Source: Pseudonocardia hierapolitana (GTDB lineage: Bacteria > Actinomycetota > Actinomycetes > Mycobacteriales > Pseudonocardiaceae). From it: a DNA stretch of 64,000 bases. Position 1 is the stretch's first letter. Every line of letters starts with the position of its first letter. The DNA is taken from contig NZ_VIWU01000001.1 in assembly GCF_007994075.1 (NCBI RefSeq), positions 2,666,001 through 2,730,000 on the forward strand, given 5' to 3'. Of the stretch, positions 16,303-24,177 are shown piece after piece. The position numbers and the translations under genes were made by a program. Under the pieces are notes generated by a model. That model saw only the letters and a program-made list of their open reading frames with translations, had not been told where the DNA came from and made no database searches.

Positions 16303-16697
16303 TGCCCGAGCTGGGATGTGGTCCGCTCGACGATCACGCTGGTGGCGTAGCGCGTCGTGCCCGGCGGCTCCACGTCCTCCCAGCCACCGGTGTACTTCTC
16401 GGCGATCGCGCGCTCCAGCTCCAGGCCCGGGTCGGGCACGAGCTCGCTCACGACGCCGCGCAGTTCCAGGTAGAAGGTGGGGCTGGCCGGGTCGGCGATC
16501 GCGACGGCGATCCGCGGGTCGCGGCGCAGGTTGCGCAGCTTCTGACGGCCCTCGACGAGGCTGATCCGCACGCGGTCGCCGTCCCACAGGAACCACAGCG
16601 GGGTGACCTGCGGGGCGCCGCTCCTGCCGAGCGTCGAGACGAATGCCACCGCGCGCGAGCGCAGCAGGTCGTGGAAGACCTCGGGGATCTCGGCCAC
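16299..16697 (-). CDS. PPOX-class F420/FMN-binding split-barrel protein
   Basis: A 132-residue split-barrel protein of the actinobacterial F420-dependent class, similar in core motifs to the C-terminal half of the fusion at 7753 (FVSTLGRSGAPQVTPLWF, GRQKLRNLRRDPRIAVAI, YLELRGVV). Such proteins bind F420, FMN or haem and reduce small molecules; the substrate is unknown. The GTG at 16697 comes one base after the stop of the lipoprotein gene, so translation is likely coupled. Convergent with the GNAT gene, overlapping by four bases. Confidence 0.82.
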   Translation of the reverse strand: MAEIPEVFHDLLRSRAVAFVSTLGRSGAPQVTPLWFLWDGDRVRISLVEGRQKLRNLRRDPRIAVAIADPASPTFYLELRGVVSELVPDPGLELERAIAEKYTGGWEDVEPPGTTRYATSVIVERTTSQLGH

Positions 16698-16698
16698 C

Positions 16699-17016
16699 TC
16701 AGGCGCGTACCCGCACGACGACCTCGGCGTCGGTGACCCGCTCGACCCCGACCATGAAGCCGCCCGCCTCGGTCTCGCCCCCCACCGGCACGGTGATCTG
16801 CTGGCCCGCCACCTCCAGCTGCGCCGTGCTGTCCTGGACCCCGACGAGGCGGGCCTCGACGCCGAGCACCGAGACGGCGACGTCCCCGCTGCGCGGGAAC
16901 GTGATCGTGCAGCCGTCCAACCCGCAGTCGACCTGGGAGCCTCCACCGCCACAACCGGCGACGAGCACCAGCGCGGCGAGAACGGACATCGCGGACAGAA
17001 CGGCACGACGGATCAC
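16699..17016 (-). CDS. Small lipoprotein
   Basis: A 105-residue predicted lipoprotein: signal VLAALVLVAGC with lipobox Cys22, then a Gly-rich linker and a small beta-rich domain with two cysteines (VDCGLDGCTITF). The repeated VSVLGVEARLVGVQ and QITVPVGGETEAGGF segments suggest a small beta-sandwich. Function unknown. The GTG at 17016 is seven bases after TAGGCT on the minus strand, another leaderless candidate. It immediately precedes the F420/FMN split-barrel gene and is probably cotranscribed. Confidence 0.65.
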   Translation of the reverse strand: MIRRAVLSAMSVLAALVLVAGCGGGGSQVDCGLDGCTITFPRSGDVAVSVLGVEARLVGVQDSTAQLEVAGQQITVPVGGETEAGGFMVGVERVTDAEVVVRVRA

Positions 17017-17297
17017 GAATCGAAGCCTACTGTCCCGCGTAGTGCCGGTGGGGATCCAGGTCGCACCCCCGACGCCACGCGACCGGGCTCCAGGCTGCTG
17101 ATCTCGGCGTTCGACACCCCGCCACGGCACCCGGCAACCTCCGTGAGCCGAGCGGCGCGTAAGAGACGAATGCAAGTGCAGAAGAAGGTTGCAGAGTCCT
17201 CTTGCGGATGCAAGCAGAGAGCGACAAACTGGATGCGGTGGGTGGCACTGCCCGTGGGCAGCCGCCCGAGGGGTGGACCTGTGGCGGAGTGGGGACC

Positions 17298-17567
17298 GTG
17301 AGCAGACCGCGTGGGCAGTCGGAGGCGTCCGAGCTCGGCGAGGGCGCCACCATCTCCGTCACGTGCGTTCTGGACGGCCGCTGCCATTCGGTCCCCGACG
17401 AGGAGCTCGCGATCGGCATCGCCTACCGCGGCGGCCAGTACTCCGCGGTCTGCGGCCACGTCGTGACGCCCGCTCCGATGGTCGCCCCCGATGGCGAGCT
17501 CTGCCCCGCGTGCGCTGAGCGCGACGCGAGCCACCGTCGCAGGCGCGGCTTCCGTTTCCGCCGCTGA
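17298..17567 (+). CDS. Small cysteine-containing protein, putative zinc ribbon
   Basis: An 89-residue protein with four spaced cysteines in its conserved core (VTCVLDGRCHSV, VCGHVV, LCPACAERD) and a basic tail HRRRRGFRFRR. The CPxC pair and earlier cysteine or histidine could form a small zinc site. Similar short proteins occur in other actinomycetes as I recall, without known function. GGAG lies eight bases before the GTG at 17298. An in-frame ATG at 17202 would add 32 residues of different character. It sits alone before the channel gene. Confidence 0.55.
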   Translation: MSRPRGQSEASELGEGATISVTCVLDGRCHSVPDEELAIGIAYRGGQYSAVCGHVVTPAPMVAPDGELCPACAERDASHRRRRGFRFRR

Positions 17568-17687
17568 GCGGGGGCTTTCGTCCACTTTGGTGTGTCCACC
17601 GGTGGTGCGGATTTCGTGTGAACCGGGTGTGGAGCGGGTTGGGATGGGCATCCAACGGGTGCGACATCCACCGACCTGGGAGTTCCG

Positions 17688-18509
17688 ATGTTCGACAACC
17701 TCGGCGCAGCGCTGGGCGATGCCATGCGCATGGTCGCGGTCTTCGTGCCGCAGCTGCTGCTCTTCCTCGTCATCCTGCTGATCGGATGGCTGATCGCGAA
17801 GGGGCTGCGCAAGCTGACCGATACGGTCCTGGAGCGCCTGCACTTCGATCGCGCAGTCGAGCGCGGCGGAATCGGACAGGCGCTCGCACGGTCGAAGTAC
17901 GACGCGAGCGACCTGATCGCACTGGTCGTCTACTACGCGGTGCTGCTGCTCACGCTGCAGCTCGCGTTCGGCGTGTTCGGTCCGAACCCGATCAGTGCCC
18001 TGTTGACGGGCATCGTCGCGTTCCTGCCGCGGATCGCCGTGGCGATCATCATCGTCGTGATCGCGTCCGCCATCGCGGCCGCCGTCAAGGACCTCGTCAT
18101 GAGCGTCACGGGCGGGCTGTCCTACGGCCGGGTGCTCGCGAACATCGCGTCGATCTTCATCATCGCCCTCGGTGTGATCGCCGCGCTGAGCCAGATCGGT
18201 GTCGCGATCGCCGTCACGATGCCGGTGCTGATCGCCGTCCTGGCGACGGTGGGCGGCATCATGGTCGTCGGTGTCGGCGGCGGTCTCATCCGGCCGATGC
18301 AGCAGCGCTGGGAGCGCTGGCTGGACCGCGCCGAGCAGGAGGCCCCGATGGCCCGGGCCCACTCCCAGGCCTACGAGCGCGGCCGCGAGGACGCCGCGCG
18401 TCCCACCACCACGGGCGCGCACGCCATGCCGGCCGAGTCCACTGATCCCATGGGCACGCGGATGGACACTCCTATCACAGACCCGGCCGCGGATGTGCGC
18501 AAGTCGTAA
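17688..18509 (+). CDS. Membrane protein with conserved TM-helix repeats (mechanosensitive-channel related)
   Basis: A 273-residue protein with four or five membrane helices (about 15-40, 85-105, 110-140, 155-180 and 185-215) and a hydrophilic tail of about 60 residues. The repeated pattern LIGWLIAKGLRKLTDTVLERL and IAAAVKDLVMSVTGG matches the conserved TM-helix domain found at the N terminus of MscS-like proteins, but the MscS beta-domain itself is absent. It may form small channels or have a regulatory role. GGGAG is five bases before the ATG. Confidence 0.75.
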   Translation: MFDNLGAALGDAMRMVAVFVPQLLLFLVILLIGWLIAKGLRKLTDTVLERLHFDRAVERGGIGQALARSKYDASDLIALVVYYAVLLLTLQLAFGVFGPNPISALLTGIVAFLPRIAVAIIIVVIASAIAAAVKDLVMSVTGGLSYGRVLANIASIFIIALGVIAALSQIGVAIAVTMPVLIAVLATVGGIMVVGVGGGLIRPMQQRWERWLDRAEQEAPMARAHSQAYERGREDAARPTTTGAHAMPAESTDPMGTRMDTPITDPAADVRKS

Positions 18510-18580
18510 GGTCGCTCCCCTCTCGGAGCACCCGGCGGGGTCGGGCACGAACGGGCCGGCCCCGCCGCGGCCCTCGTCGC

Positions 18581-18661
18581 AGCAGAGCCACTTCCACGCA
18601 AGCACGTGGAAGTGGCTCTGCTGTGAGATCGGGCCCTGCTGTGATCGGCTCTGCTGTGATC
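18581..18661. terminator. Long perfect hairpin plus short tandem repeats between convergent genes
   Basis: An 18-bp perfect inverted repeat (18581-18598 and 18605-18622; core GAGCCACTTCC / GGAAGTGGCTC) with a six-base loop lies between the channel gene and the convergent aldehyde oxidoreductase operon. There is no T-run, but a stem this stable can end transcription from both sides. The core resembles hairpins at 30593 and 60345. Overlapping its right side are three copies of CTGCTGTGA (18618, 18636, 18651), spaced 18 and 15 bp. Confidence 0.6.
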
Positions 18662-20960
18662 AGAGGAGGCGGTCCGGGGTGATCGGCAGGTCCCGCACGC
18701 GCACGCCCGTTGCGTGGTGCACGGCGTTGGCGATCGCCCCGGCGACGCCGGTGATGCCGACCTCCCCCACCCCGAGCAGCCCGAGCGGGGTGGTCGGGTC
18801 CGGCTCGTCGAGGTAGTAGACGTCGATCGCCGGGACATCCGCCTGCACCGGCACGTGGTAGTCGGCGAGGCTCGCGTTCATGATGCGGCCGTTGCCCGGA
18901 TCGACCACCGTCTCCTCCGACAGCGCCGCCCCGATCCCCATCACGATCCCGCCGCGCAGCTGACTGGTGGCGGTCTTCGGGTTGATCACGCGCCCGACGT
19001 CGAACACCGCGACCCAGCGGGTCACGCGCACCTCGCCGGTGTCCTCGTCGACCGCCACCTCGCAGAAGTGGGCCCCGGTAGCCGCACGCACCTGCCGGCG
19101 CTGATCCCTGACCACGCCGGCGAGGAGGCGGACCTGGCCCGCGACGCGGCCGAGCGATGTCCGGGCGCCGACCCGGCCTTCGAGCGAGGGACGTCCGGCG
19201 CGGGCGAGGATCTCGCCGTAGGTCTCGCCCGACCCGTCGGCCGCGAAGAGCCCGCCGTCACGCGCCACGAGCTCGTCGATCCGGCGCCCGCGCAGCGGTG
19301 AGCCCGGCGAGCGGCGGGCGAGCGCGAGCGCCGACCGCCTCAGTTCCTCGCAGGCCCGCAGCACGCTCGCCGCGGCGGTGGCCGTCTGCCCCGACCCACC
19401 GGCCATCGGCCCGACCGGCAGCGCCGAGTCACCGATCTCGACGGTGACCGCCTCGACCGGGACACCGAGCGCATCCGCCGCGACCTGCGCCTGGACGGTC
19501 GCCACGCCCACGCCGATCTCATGGAGGCCGCAGCGCACCCGGACGGTGCCGTCCATCCCCAGCCGGACGGTGACGTCGGCGGTCAGCTGGATCGGCATGT
19601 GGAACGCGGTGGCGACGCCCCAGCCGAGCAGTCGCCGCCCGTCGCGCATCGAACGTGGCTGCGGCGGCCGGTCGGCCCAGCCGAACCGCTGCGCGCCACG
19701 CGCGTAGGCCGCACGCAGGTTGCGGTGGGTGAACGGCTTGCCCCCGAGGGGGTCGCGCTCCGGTTCGTTGCGCATGCGCAGCTCGACGGGGTCGATACCG
19801 AGCTCGTACGCCAGCGCGTCCATCCCGGACTCCAGCGCGAACGTCCCGACGGCCTCGCCGGGCGCCCGCATGGCCGAGTTCGGCAGCATGTCGAGCGTCG
19901 CGGTGCTGTGCCGGACGAGGATGGTGCGGGCCGCGTAGAGGTGACGGGACTGCGAGCCCACCGGCTCCGGCATCCCGCCGACCCGCCCCACCTGCGAGAT
20001 CCCGGTGTGCACGAGCGCTGTCAGTGCACCGTCGCGTTCCGCACCGAGCGCGACCCGCTGCACGGTGGGCGTGCGCCCCCCGACCGTGCGGAACACCGCC
20101 TCGCGCGAGAGCGCCAGCCGGACGGGGCGCTTGGCCACGCGGGCCGCCATCGCACACAGAACGGTGCCGGCCCAGACGAACCCCTTCCCACCGAAGCCGC
20201 CACCCACGTTCGGGGCGATCACGCGGACCGCGTCCACCGGCACCCCGAACCGCAGCGCGAGGTGCCTGCGCGCGAAGTCCATCGCCTGGGTGCTGTCGTG
20301 GACGGTGAGCCGGTCGCCGTCCCACACGGCGGTGGTGGCGTGCGGCTCGATGGCGTTGTGGTTCTGCGGCGGGGTGGTGAAGCGCAGGTCCACCGAGACG
20401 GGAGCAGCGGCCAGCGCCTGCTCGGCGTCGCCCTTGCGGCCTGCACCGGAAAGCATCGGGAGCCCCCGTGCGGGTTCGGCCGAGCCCTCCGCGCCGCGGA
20501 AGTCGGTGACGGCCGGCTCGGCGGCGTAGCCCACCCGCACGAGCCGGGCGGCCTCCACCGCGGCCTCCAGGCTCTCCGCGACGACGACCGCGACCGGCTC
20601 CCCGTTCCAGTGCACCTCGTCGCTGCCCAGGTAGTTCACGCTGGTGCCCGACGCCATCGTGCTGAGGTCGAGCGGGTTGACCCGGGCGGCCGGGGGTTTG
20701 AGCGCGGGCGCGTTCCGATGGGTGATCACGGCGAGCACCCCGTCCACCGCCTCGGCGGCCGCGGTGTCGATCCCGGTGATGCGCCCGCGCGCGATCGTGG
20801 CGTGCACGAGCGTGGCGTGCGCGAGGTCCGGGTAGGGCCGGTCGGCCGTGTACTCGGAGGCGCCGGTGGTCTTGACGGCGCCGTCGACGCGGTCGATCGG
20901 ACGCCCGACCGCGGGGCCGGTGGCGGTCGTGGGGCGCGTTCGCTCCGGTGCCTGGGTCAC
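18660..20960 (-). CDS. Molybdopterin-binding large subunit of a xanthine-oxidase-family aldehyde oxidoreductase (PaoC/YagR-like)
   Basis: A 766-residue Mo-cofactor subunit. It has the N-terminal aldehyde oxidase hammerhead domain (about 20-130) and a cofactor domain with PNVGGGFGGKGF near residue 250, NSAMRAPGEAVGTFALE, and the catalytic-glutamate region LGVGEVGITGVAG near residue 730. The CO-dehydrogenase loop is absent. Order and motifs fit the PaoABC aldehyde oxidoreductase type, which oxidises aromatic and aliphatic aldehydes. The GTG at 20960 overlaps the FAD subunit stop by four bases. Exact substrate unknown. Confidence 0.85.
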   Translation of the reverse strand: MTQAPERTRPTTATGPAVGRPIDRVDGAVKTTGASEYTADRPYPDLAHATLVHATIARGRITGIDTAAAEAVDGVLAVITHRNAPALKPPAARVNPLDLSTMASGTSVNYLGSDEVHWNGEPVAVVVAESLEAAVEAARLVRVGYAAEPAVTDFRGAEGSAEPARGLPMLSGAGRKGDAEQALAAAPVSVDLRFTTPPQNHNAIEPHATTAVWDGDRLTVHDSTQAMDFARRHLALRFGVPVDAVRVIAPNVGGGFGGKGFVWAGTVLCAMAARVAKRPVRLALSREAVFRTVGGRTPTVQRVALGAERDGALTALVHTGISQVGRVGGMPEPVGSQSRHLYAARTILVRHSTATLDMLPNSAMRAPGEAVGTFALESGMDALAYELGIDPVELRMRNEPERDPLGGKPFTHRNLRAAYARGAQRFGWADRPPQPRSMRDGRRLLGWGVATAFHMPIQLTADVTVRLGMDGTVRVRCGLHEIGVGVATVQAQVAADALGVPVEAVTVEIGDSALPVGPMAGGSGQTATAAASVLRACEELRRSALALARRSPGSPLRGRRIDELVARDGGLFAADGSGETYGEILARAGRPSLEGRVGARTSLGRVAGQVRLLAGVVRDQRRQVRAATGAHFCEVAVDEDTGEVRVTRWVAVFDVGRVINPKTATSQLRGGIVMGIGAALSEETVVDPGNGRIMNASLADYHVPVQADVPAIDVYYLDEPDPTTPLGLLGVGEVGITGVAGAIANAVHHATGVRVRDLPITPDRLL

Positions 20961-21967
20961 GCCGGGCCTCCCTCGGCATCGTCTGCTCGCTCCGCGGCGA
21001 GCCGGCGCAGCGTCGCGACGATCGTGCGCTGCGCCAGCTCGACCTTGAAGGCGTTCTGGGGTCTGGAGATCGCGGACGCCAGCTCGGCCGCGGCCGCCCG
21101 GCGGAAGGTCTCCTCGGTGGCCGGGGCGCCCAGCAGCACGCGCTCGGCCTCCCGCGCCCGCCACGGCGTGGTGGCGACCCCGCCCAGCGCCAGGCGCACG
21201 TCGACGACATCGCCGTCGCGGACCTCGAGCGCCGCGGCGACCGACACCAGCGCGAACGCGAACGAGGCGCGGTCGCGCACCTTGCGGTACCGCGAGGTCC
21301 GGGCGACCGGCAACGCGGGCAGCTCGACCGCGGTGATCAGCTCGTCGGGCGCGAGGTCGGTCTCGACGTGCGGGGTGTCGCCGGGCGGGCGGTGCAGCTC
21401 CGCGAGCGGGATGCGCCGCGTGGCCCGCAGGCTCTGCACCTCGACCACCGCGTCGAGCGCGACCAGCGCGACGGCCATGTCGGACGGGTGGGCCGCGATG
21501 CAGTGCTCGCTGGTGCCGAGGACGGCGCTACCGCGGTGGATGCCGTCGATCGCCGCGCAGCCGGAACCGGGCTCGCGCTTGTTGCAGGCCGCGGCGTGGT
21601 CGCGGAGGTAGGGGCAGCGGGTGCGCTGCAGGAGGTTGCCGCCGACCGTCGCCATGTTGCGCAGCTGGCCCGACGCGCCTGCGAGCAGTGACTCGGCGAG
21701 CACCGGGTACCGCGAACGCACCCGCCGATCGGCGGCGAGCCGGCTGTTGCGCACCATCGCGCCGATCCGCAGGCCACCACTTTCCTGCAGCTCGTCCACC
21801 CCGGCCAGGGGCAGCGCGGTGACGTCGACGAGCGTCTCGGGCCGCTCGACGTCGTCGCGCATGAGGTCCACGAGGTTGGTGCCGCCGCCCAGCGGCCGCG
21901 CCCCCGCCGCGACGGCGCCCAGCGCGGTGGGCAGGTCGGGCGCACTGACGTACCCGAACGCTCTCAC
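20957..21967 (-). CDS. FAD-binding middle subunit of the aldehyde oxidoreductase, with extra Fe-S cysteines (PaoB/YagS-like)
   Basis: A 336-residue subunit of the CO-dehydrogenase flavoprotein family. ARPLGGGTNLVDLM binds the FAD pyrophosphate and ATVGGNLLQRTRCPY is the second FAD motif. A segment with Cys118, Cys128, Cys137 and Cys156 (including ACNKREPGSGC) corresponds to the insertion that carries an additional 4Fe-4S cluster in PaoB-type subunits. It passes electrons between Mo/2Fe-2S and FAD and on to the external acceptor. Start GTG 21967 overlaps the 2Fe-2S gene by four bases. Confidence 0.85.
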   Translation of the reverse strand: MRAFGYVSAPDLPTALGAVAAGARPLGGGTNLVDLMRDDVERPETLVDVTALPLAGVDELQESGGLRIGAMVRNSRLAADRRVRSRYPVLAESLLAGASGQLRNMATVGGNLLQRTRCPYLRDHAAACNKREPGSGCAAIDGIHRGSAVLGTSEHCIAAHPSDMAVALVALDAVVEVQSLRATRRIPLAELHRPPGDTPHVETDLAPDELITAVELPALPVARTSRYRKVRDRASFAFALVSVAAALEVRDGDVVDVRLALGGVATTPWRAREAERVLLGAPATEETFRRAAAAELASAISRPQNAFKVELAQRTIVATLRRLAAERADDAEGGPA

Positions 21968-22479
21968 TGCGACATCTCCTCCGCGACCGACTGGACCGCT
22001 CCGACGATGCCCTCGTACGCGCCGCAGCGGCACAGGTTGCCGCTCATCCGCTCCTTGATCTCCGCCTCGGTCAGCGCGATCTCGTCGTCGGTGAGGTGCG
22101 GCGTGACCACGCTGGGCATGCCGGCGCGGTGCTCGGCGAGCATCCCCAGCGCCGAGCAGATCTGGCCCGACGTGCAGAAGCCGCACTGGAAGCCGTCCTC
22201 CCGCACGAACGCCTCCTGCAGCGGATGCAGGTGATCGGGCTGCCCGACTCCCTCGATCGTGGTGATCTCGCGCTCGGCGTACTGCACGGCGAGCGCGAGG
22301 CAGGCGACGATCCGCTCGCCGTCGACGAGCACGGTGCAGGCACCGCACGCACCCTGGTTGCAGCCCTTCTTCGTGCCGGTCAGGCCCAGGTGTTCGCGCA
22401 GGGCGTCGAGCAGGCTGACCCGGGGATCGAGCTCCAGGAGCTCCGTGGATCCGTTCACGCGCAGCTTCACGGGGGTCAC
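21964..22479 (-). CDS. 2Fe-2S small subunit of the aldehyde oxidoreductase (PaoA/YagT-like)
   Basis: A 171-residue subunit with two 2Fe-2S clusters. The plant-ferredoxin type cluster uses Cys40, Cys45, Cys48 and Cys60 (GCNQGACGACTVL). The second uses Cys99, Cys102, Cys150 and Cys152 (QCGFCTSGQ, LCRCGAYEGI). Unlike E. coli PaoA it has no twin-arginine signal, so the complex should be cytoplasmic. It is the first gene of the coupled S-M-L operon. Two tandem palindromes just upstream and the divergent TetR gene suggest induction by a substrate or related ligand. No XdhC/PaoD-type maturation gene is nearby. Confidence 0.88.
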   Translation of the reverse strand: MTPVKLRVNGSTELLELDPRVSLLDALREHLGLTGTKKGCNQGACGACTVLVDGERIVACLALAVQYAEREITTIEGVGQPDHLHPLQEAFVREDGFQCGFCTSGQICSALGMLAEHRAGMPSVVTPHLTDDEIALTEAEIKERMSGNLCRCGAYEGIVGAVQSVAEEMSQ

Positions 22480-22492
22480 GCCGCCACCCTAA

Positions 22493-22529
22493 GGCAACAG
22501 CGTTGCCCTAACAAGTCAACACTGTTGCC
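22493..22529. promoter_or_regulatory. Two tandem TetR operator candidates
   Basis: GGCAACAGCGTTGCC (22493-22507) and GTCAACACTGTTGCC (22515-22529) are near-identical palindromic sites with centres 22 bp apart, two helical turns. They lie between the 2Fe-2S gene and the divergent TetR gene and overlap the TetR -35 region. This arrangement suits cooperative binding of two TetR dimers on one face of the helix. Confidence 0.65.
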
Positions 22530-22554
22530 CTATCTCCGGGTTAGGGTCGTCGCG

Positions 22555-23208
22555 ATGAGTACGAAAGCCGGCTTCCTGCGCGCCCGGCGGCCCGAGCAGA
22601 AGCAGCAGCGCTACGCCGCGATCCTCGACGCCGCGCGCGAGCTCGCACTGCACGACGGCGTCGGCGCGGTCAGCCTCGCCGACATCGCGGCGGAGGTCGG
22701 CATGCACAAGTCGGCACTGCTCAAGTACTTCGAGACGCGCGAGGAGATCTTCCTGCGGCTCGCCGAGACGGAGTTCGGGGAATGGGCCGCCGGTGCGCTC
22801 GCCGCGCTGGCGACAGCGGGCCCCGACCCCCGGGAGGTGGCCGACGCGCTGGCGGGCTCGGTGGCCGACCGGCCGCTGTTCTGCCAGCTCCTGCTCTACA
22901 CGCCGCTCACGCTGGAGCGCAACGTCTCCCTGGACGTCGTCCGCGTGTTCAAGCTGGCGATCAAGGGATCGATGGAGGACGTGATGCCCGCGCTGCAGCG
23001 GGCGCTCCCGGCGCTCGACGCGGACGCCTGCTTCGAGCTGTTCATGATGACGGGAATGGTGGCGGCCGGGCTGTGGCAGGCGGCGCATCCTTCACCGCAG
23101 GTGGTGGCGCTGCATGCCGAGGACCCCGGCGCGGCCCCCTACCCCGACTTCAGGGCCTCGCTCGTCCGGTTCGTCTGGACCTACCTCGCCGGCCTGCTGG
23201 CGCGCTGA
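22555..23208 (+). CDS. TetR-family regulator of the aldehyde oxidoreductase operon
   Basis: A 217-residue TetR protein: the helix-turn-helix at about 20-65 contains VSLADIAAEVGMHKSALLKYF, and the rest is a helical sensor domain with an aromatic-rich C terminus (MVAAGLWQAAHPSP). The ATG at 22555 is seven bases after TAGGGT (22542-22547), so the transcript is probably leaderless. Divergent from the paoABC-like operon, with tandem operators in the shared promoter region; repression of both directions is likely. Confidence 0.88.
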   Translation: MSTKAGFLRARRPEQKQQRYAAILDAARELALHDGVGAVSLADIAAEVGMHKSALLKYFETREEIFLRLAETEFGEWAAGALAALATAGPDPREVADALAGSVADRPLFCQLLLYTPLTLERNVSLDVVRVFKLAIKGSMEDVMPALQRALPALDADACFELFMMTGMVAAGLWQAAHPSPQVVALHAEDPGAAPYPDFRASLVRFVWTYLAGLLAR

Positions 23209-23212
23209 CGCC

Positions 23213-23596
23213 TCAGGCCTCGAACATCGGGGCGGGCGAGCGGTGCCATCGGTCGTCGCGGCTCAGGGCACAGACGGCGAGCACCCGGACGGTGAGCCAG
23301 TCGGCGCGGTGCCAGCACTCCCCCACCGCGGCCCGCAGCCGGGCGGCGTCCGTGCCGGCCTGGTCGAGCAGACCCTTCGCGTAACCGGCGAGGAGCACGG
23401 CACCCGCGGCCGCGGCCGCGCCTTCCACACCGAGCAGCAGGATGTCGCGCACACCCGCCGCGTGCTGGTCGACGGCGGCCAGCAACGCGGGCACGGCCGC
23501 GGCGGCGGCGAGCCCCGCTTCACCCAACTGTTCCATCAGGCCTGCCAGCCAACGCTGTGCGTGATGGTCGGCGACGTGGTCGAACAAACCTGCCAC
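23213..23596 (-). CDS. Small helical protein of unknown function, DUF6401-like
   Basis: A 127-residue Ala-rich helical protein. Features such as LGEAGLAAAAAVPALLAAVDQHAAGVRDILLLG, WHRADWLTVRVLAVCALSRDD and a central LLAGYAKGLLDQA recall a small actinobacterial family I know as DUF6401, with no known role. The match is from memory and is tentative. The GTG at 23596 lies eight bases after TACCCT. It ends four bases from the convergent TetR stop. Confidence 0.5.
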   Translation of the reverse strand: MAGLFDHVADHHAQRWLAGLMEQLGEAGLAAAAAVPALLAAVDQHAAGVRDILLLGVEGAAAAAGAVLLAGYAKGLLDQAGTDAARLRAAVGECWHRADWLTVRVLAVCALSRDDRWHRSPAPMFEA

Positions 23597-23677
23597 GACA
23601 GAGGAGGGTATCTCCCCTGATCGGGCGCAGGAACGCGCCCGTGACCAACCACGCAGTGACCGTCGCTCCGAGAGCGG

Positions 23678-23968
23678 TCAGAGCCAGATACCCGGCCCGC
23701 CGAACGGTCCCCGTGCCTCGCGGTTGGCATCGTGTTCGCTGGGCTCCACGGCGTCGGCCGTGCGCAGCAGCCACCAGACCGAGCCGAACGCCGCGACCAC
23801 GACCACGGCGAACACCGACCCGGTGAGTGCCACGAGCCCCAGCACGATCGAGATCATCGCCCACTCCGGCACCGTCGTCTCACCGGGGCGGGCAGACGGA
23901 TCTTCACCGGCGTCGTGCCGGCGCACGGCTTCGGCGAGCTGCTGGTCGTCGTCAGCGGTCCACTCCAT
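23678..23968 (-). CDS. Small single-pass membrane protein with DUF1707-like N terminus
   Basis: A 96-residue protein. The N-terminal part (MEWTADDDQQLAEAVRRHD) is acidic and helical; one or two hydrophobic stretches follow (about 36-68, VPEWAMISIVLGLVALTG), then a polar tail. Function unknown; it may be part of the cell envelope. The ATG at 23968 has GGAGG eight bases upstream. An in-frame ATG farther upstream (24151) would add unlikely sequence. No partner gene is evident. Confidence 0.5.
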   Translation of the reverse strand: MEWTADDDQQLAEAVRRHDAGEDPSARPGETTVPEWAMISIVLGLVALTGSVFAVVVVAAFGSVWWLLRTADAVEPSEHDANREARGPFGGPGIWL

Positions 23969-24177
23969 GCCGCTCACCTCCCTGGTCGGGGGTACCCGCA
24001 ACGACCTACCAGCCATGCGGCCGCTGCGCATCCGGCAACCGGGCGAGTAACCCGGAAGTGTGAACGAAAATCCGCTGCTGGTGCCACTTTCGGGTTCGTG
24101 ATCATGGTGTGCGGCCCGCTCGGCGCCGGCTGCGGGAAGCCGCTCAAGCACGGACGCAACGACCTACAACTGGATCA

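Noticed and set aside
18618..18661. Short tandem repeats as a CRISPR array
   Set aside because: Only three 9-bp copies with 15-18 bp spacing and no cas genes.
19521..21611. 696-residue plus-strand frame across the molybdenum enzyme genes
   Set aside because: Composition is Arg/Gly-rich shadow sequence; the minus-strand genes have complete cofactor motifs.
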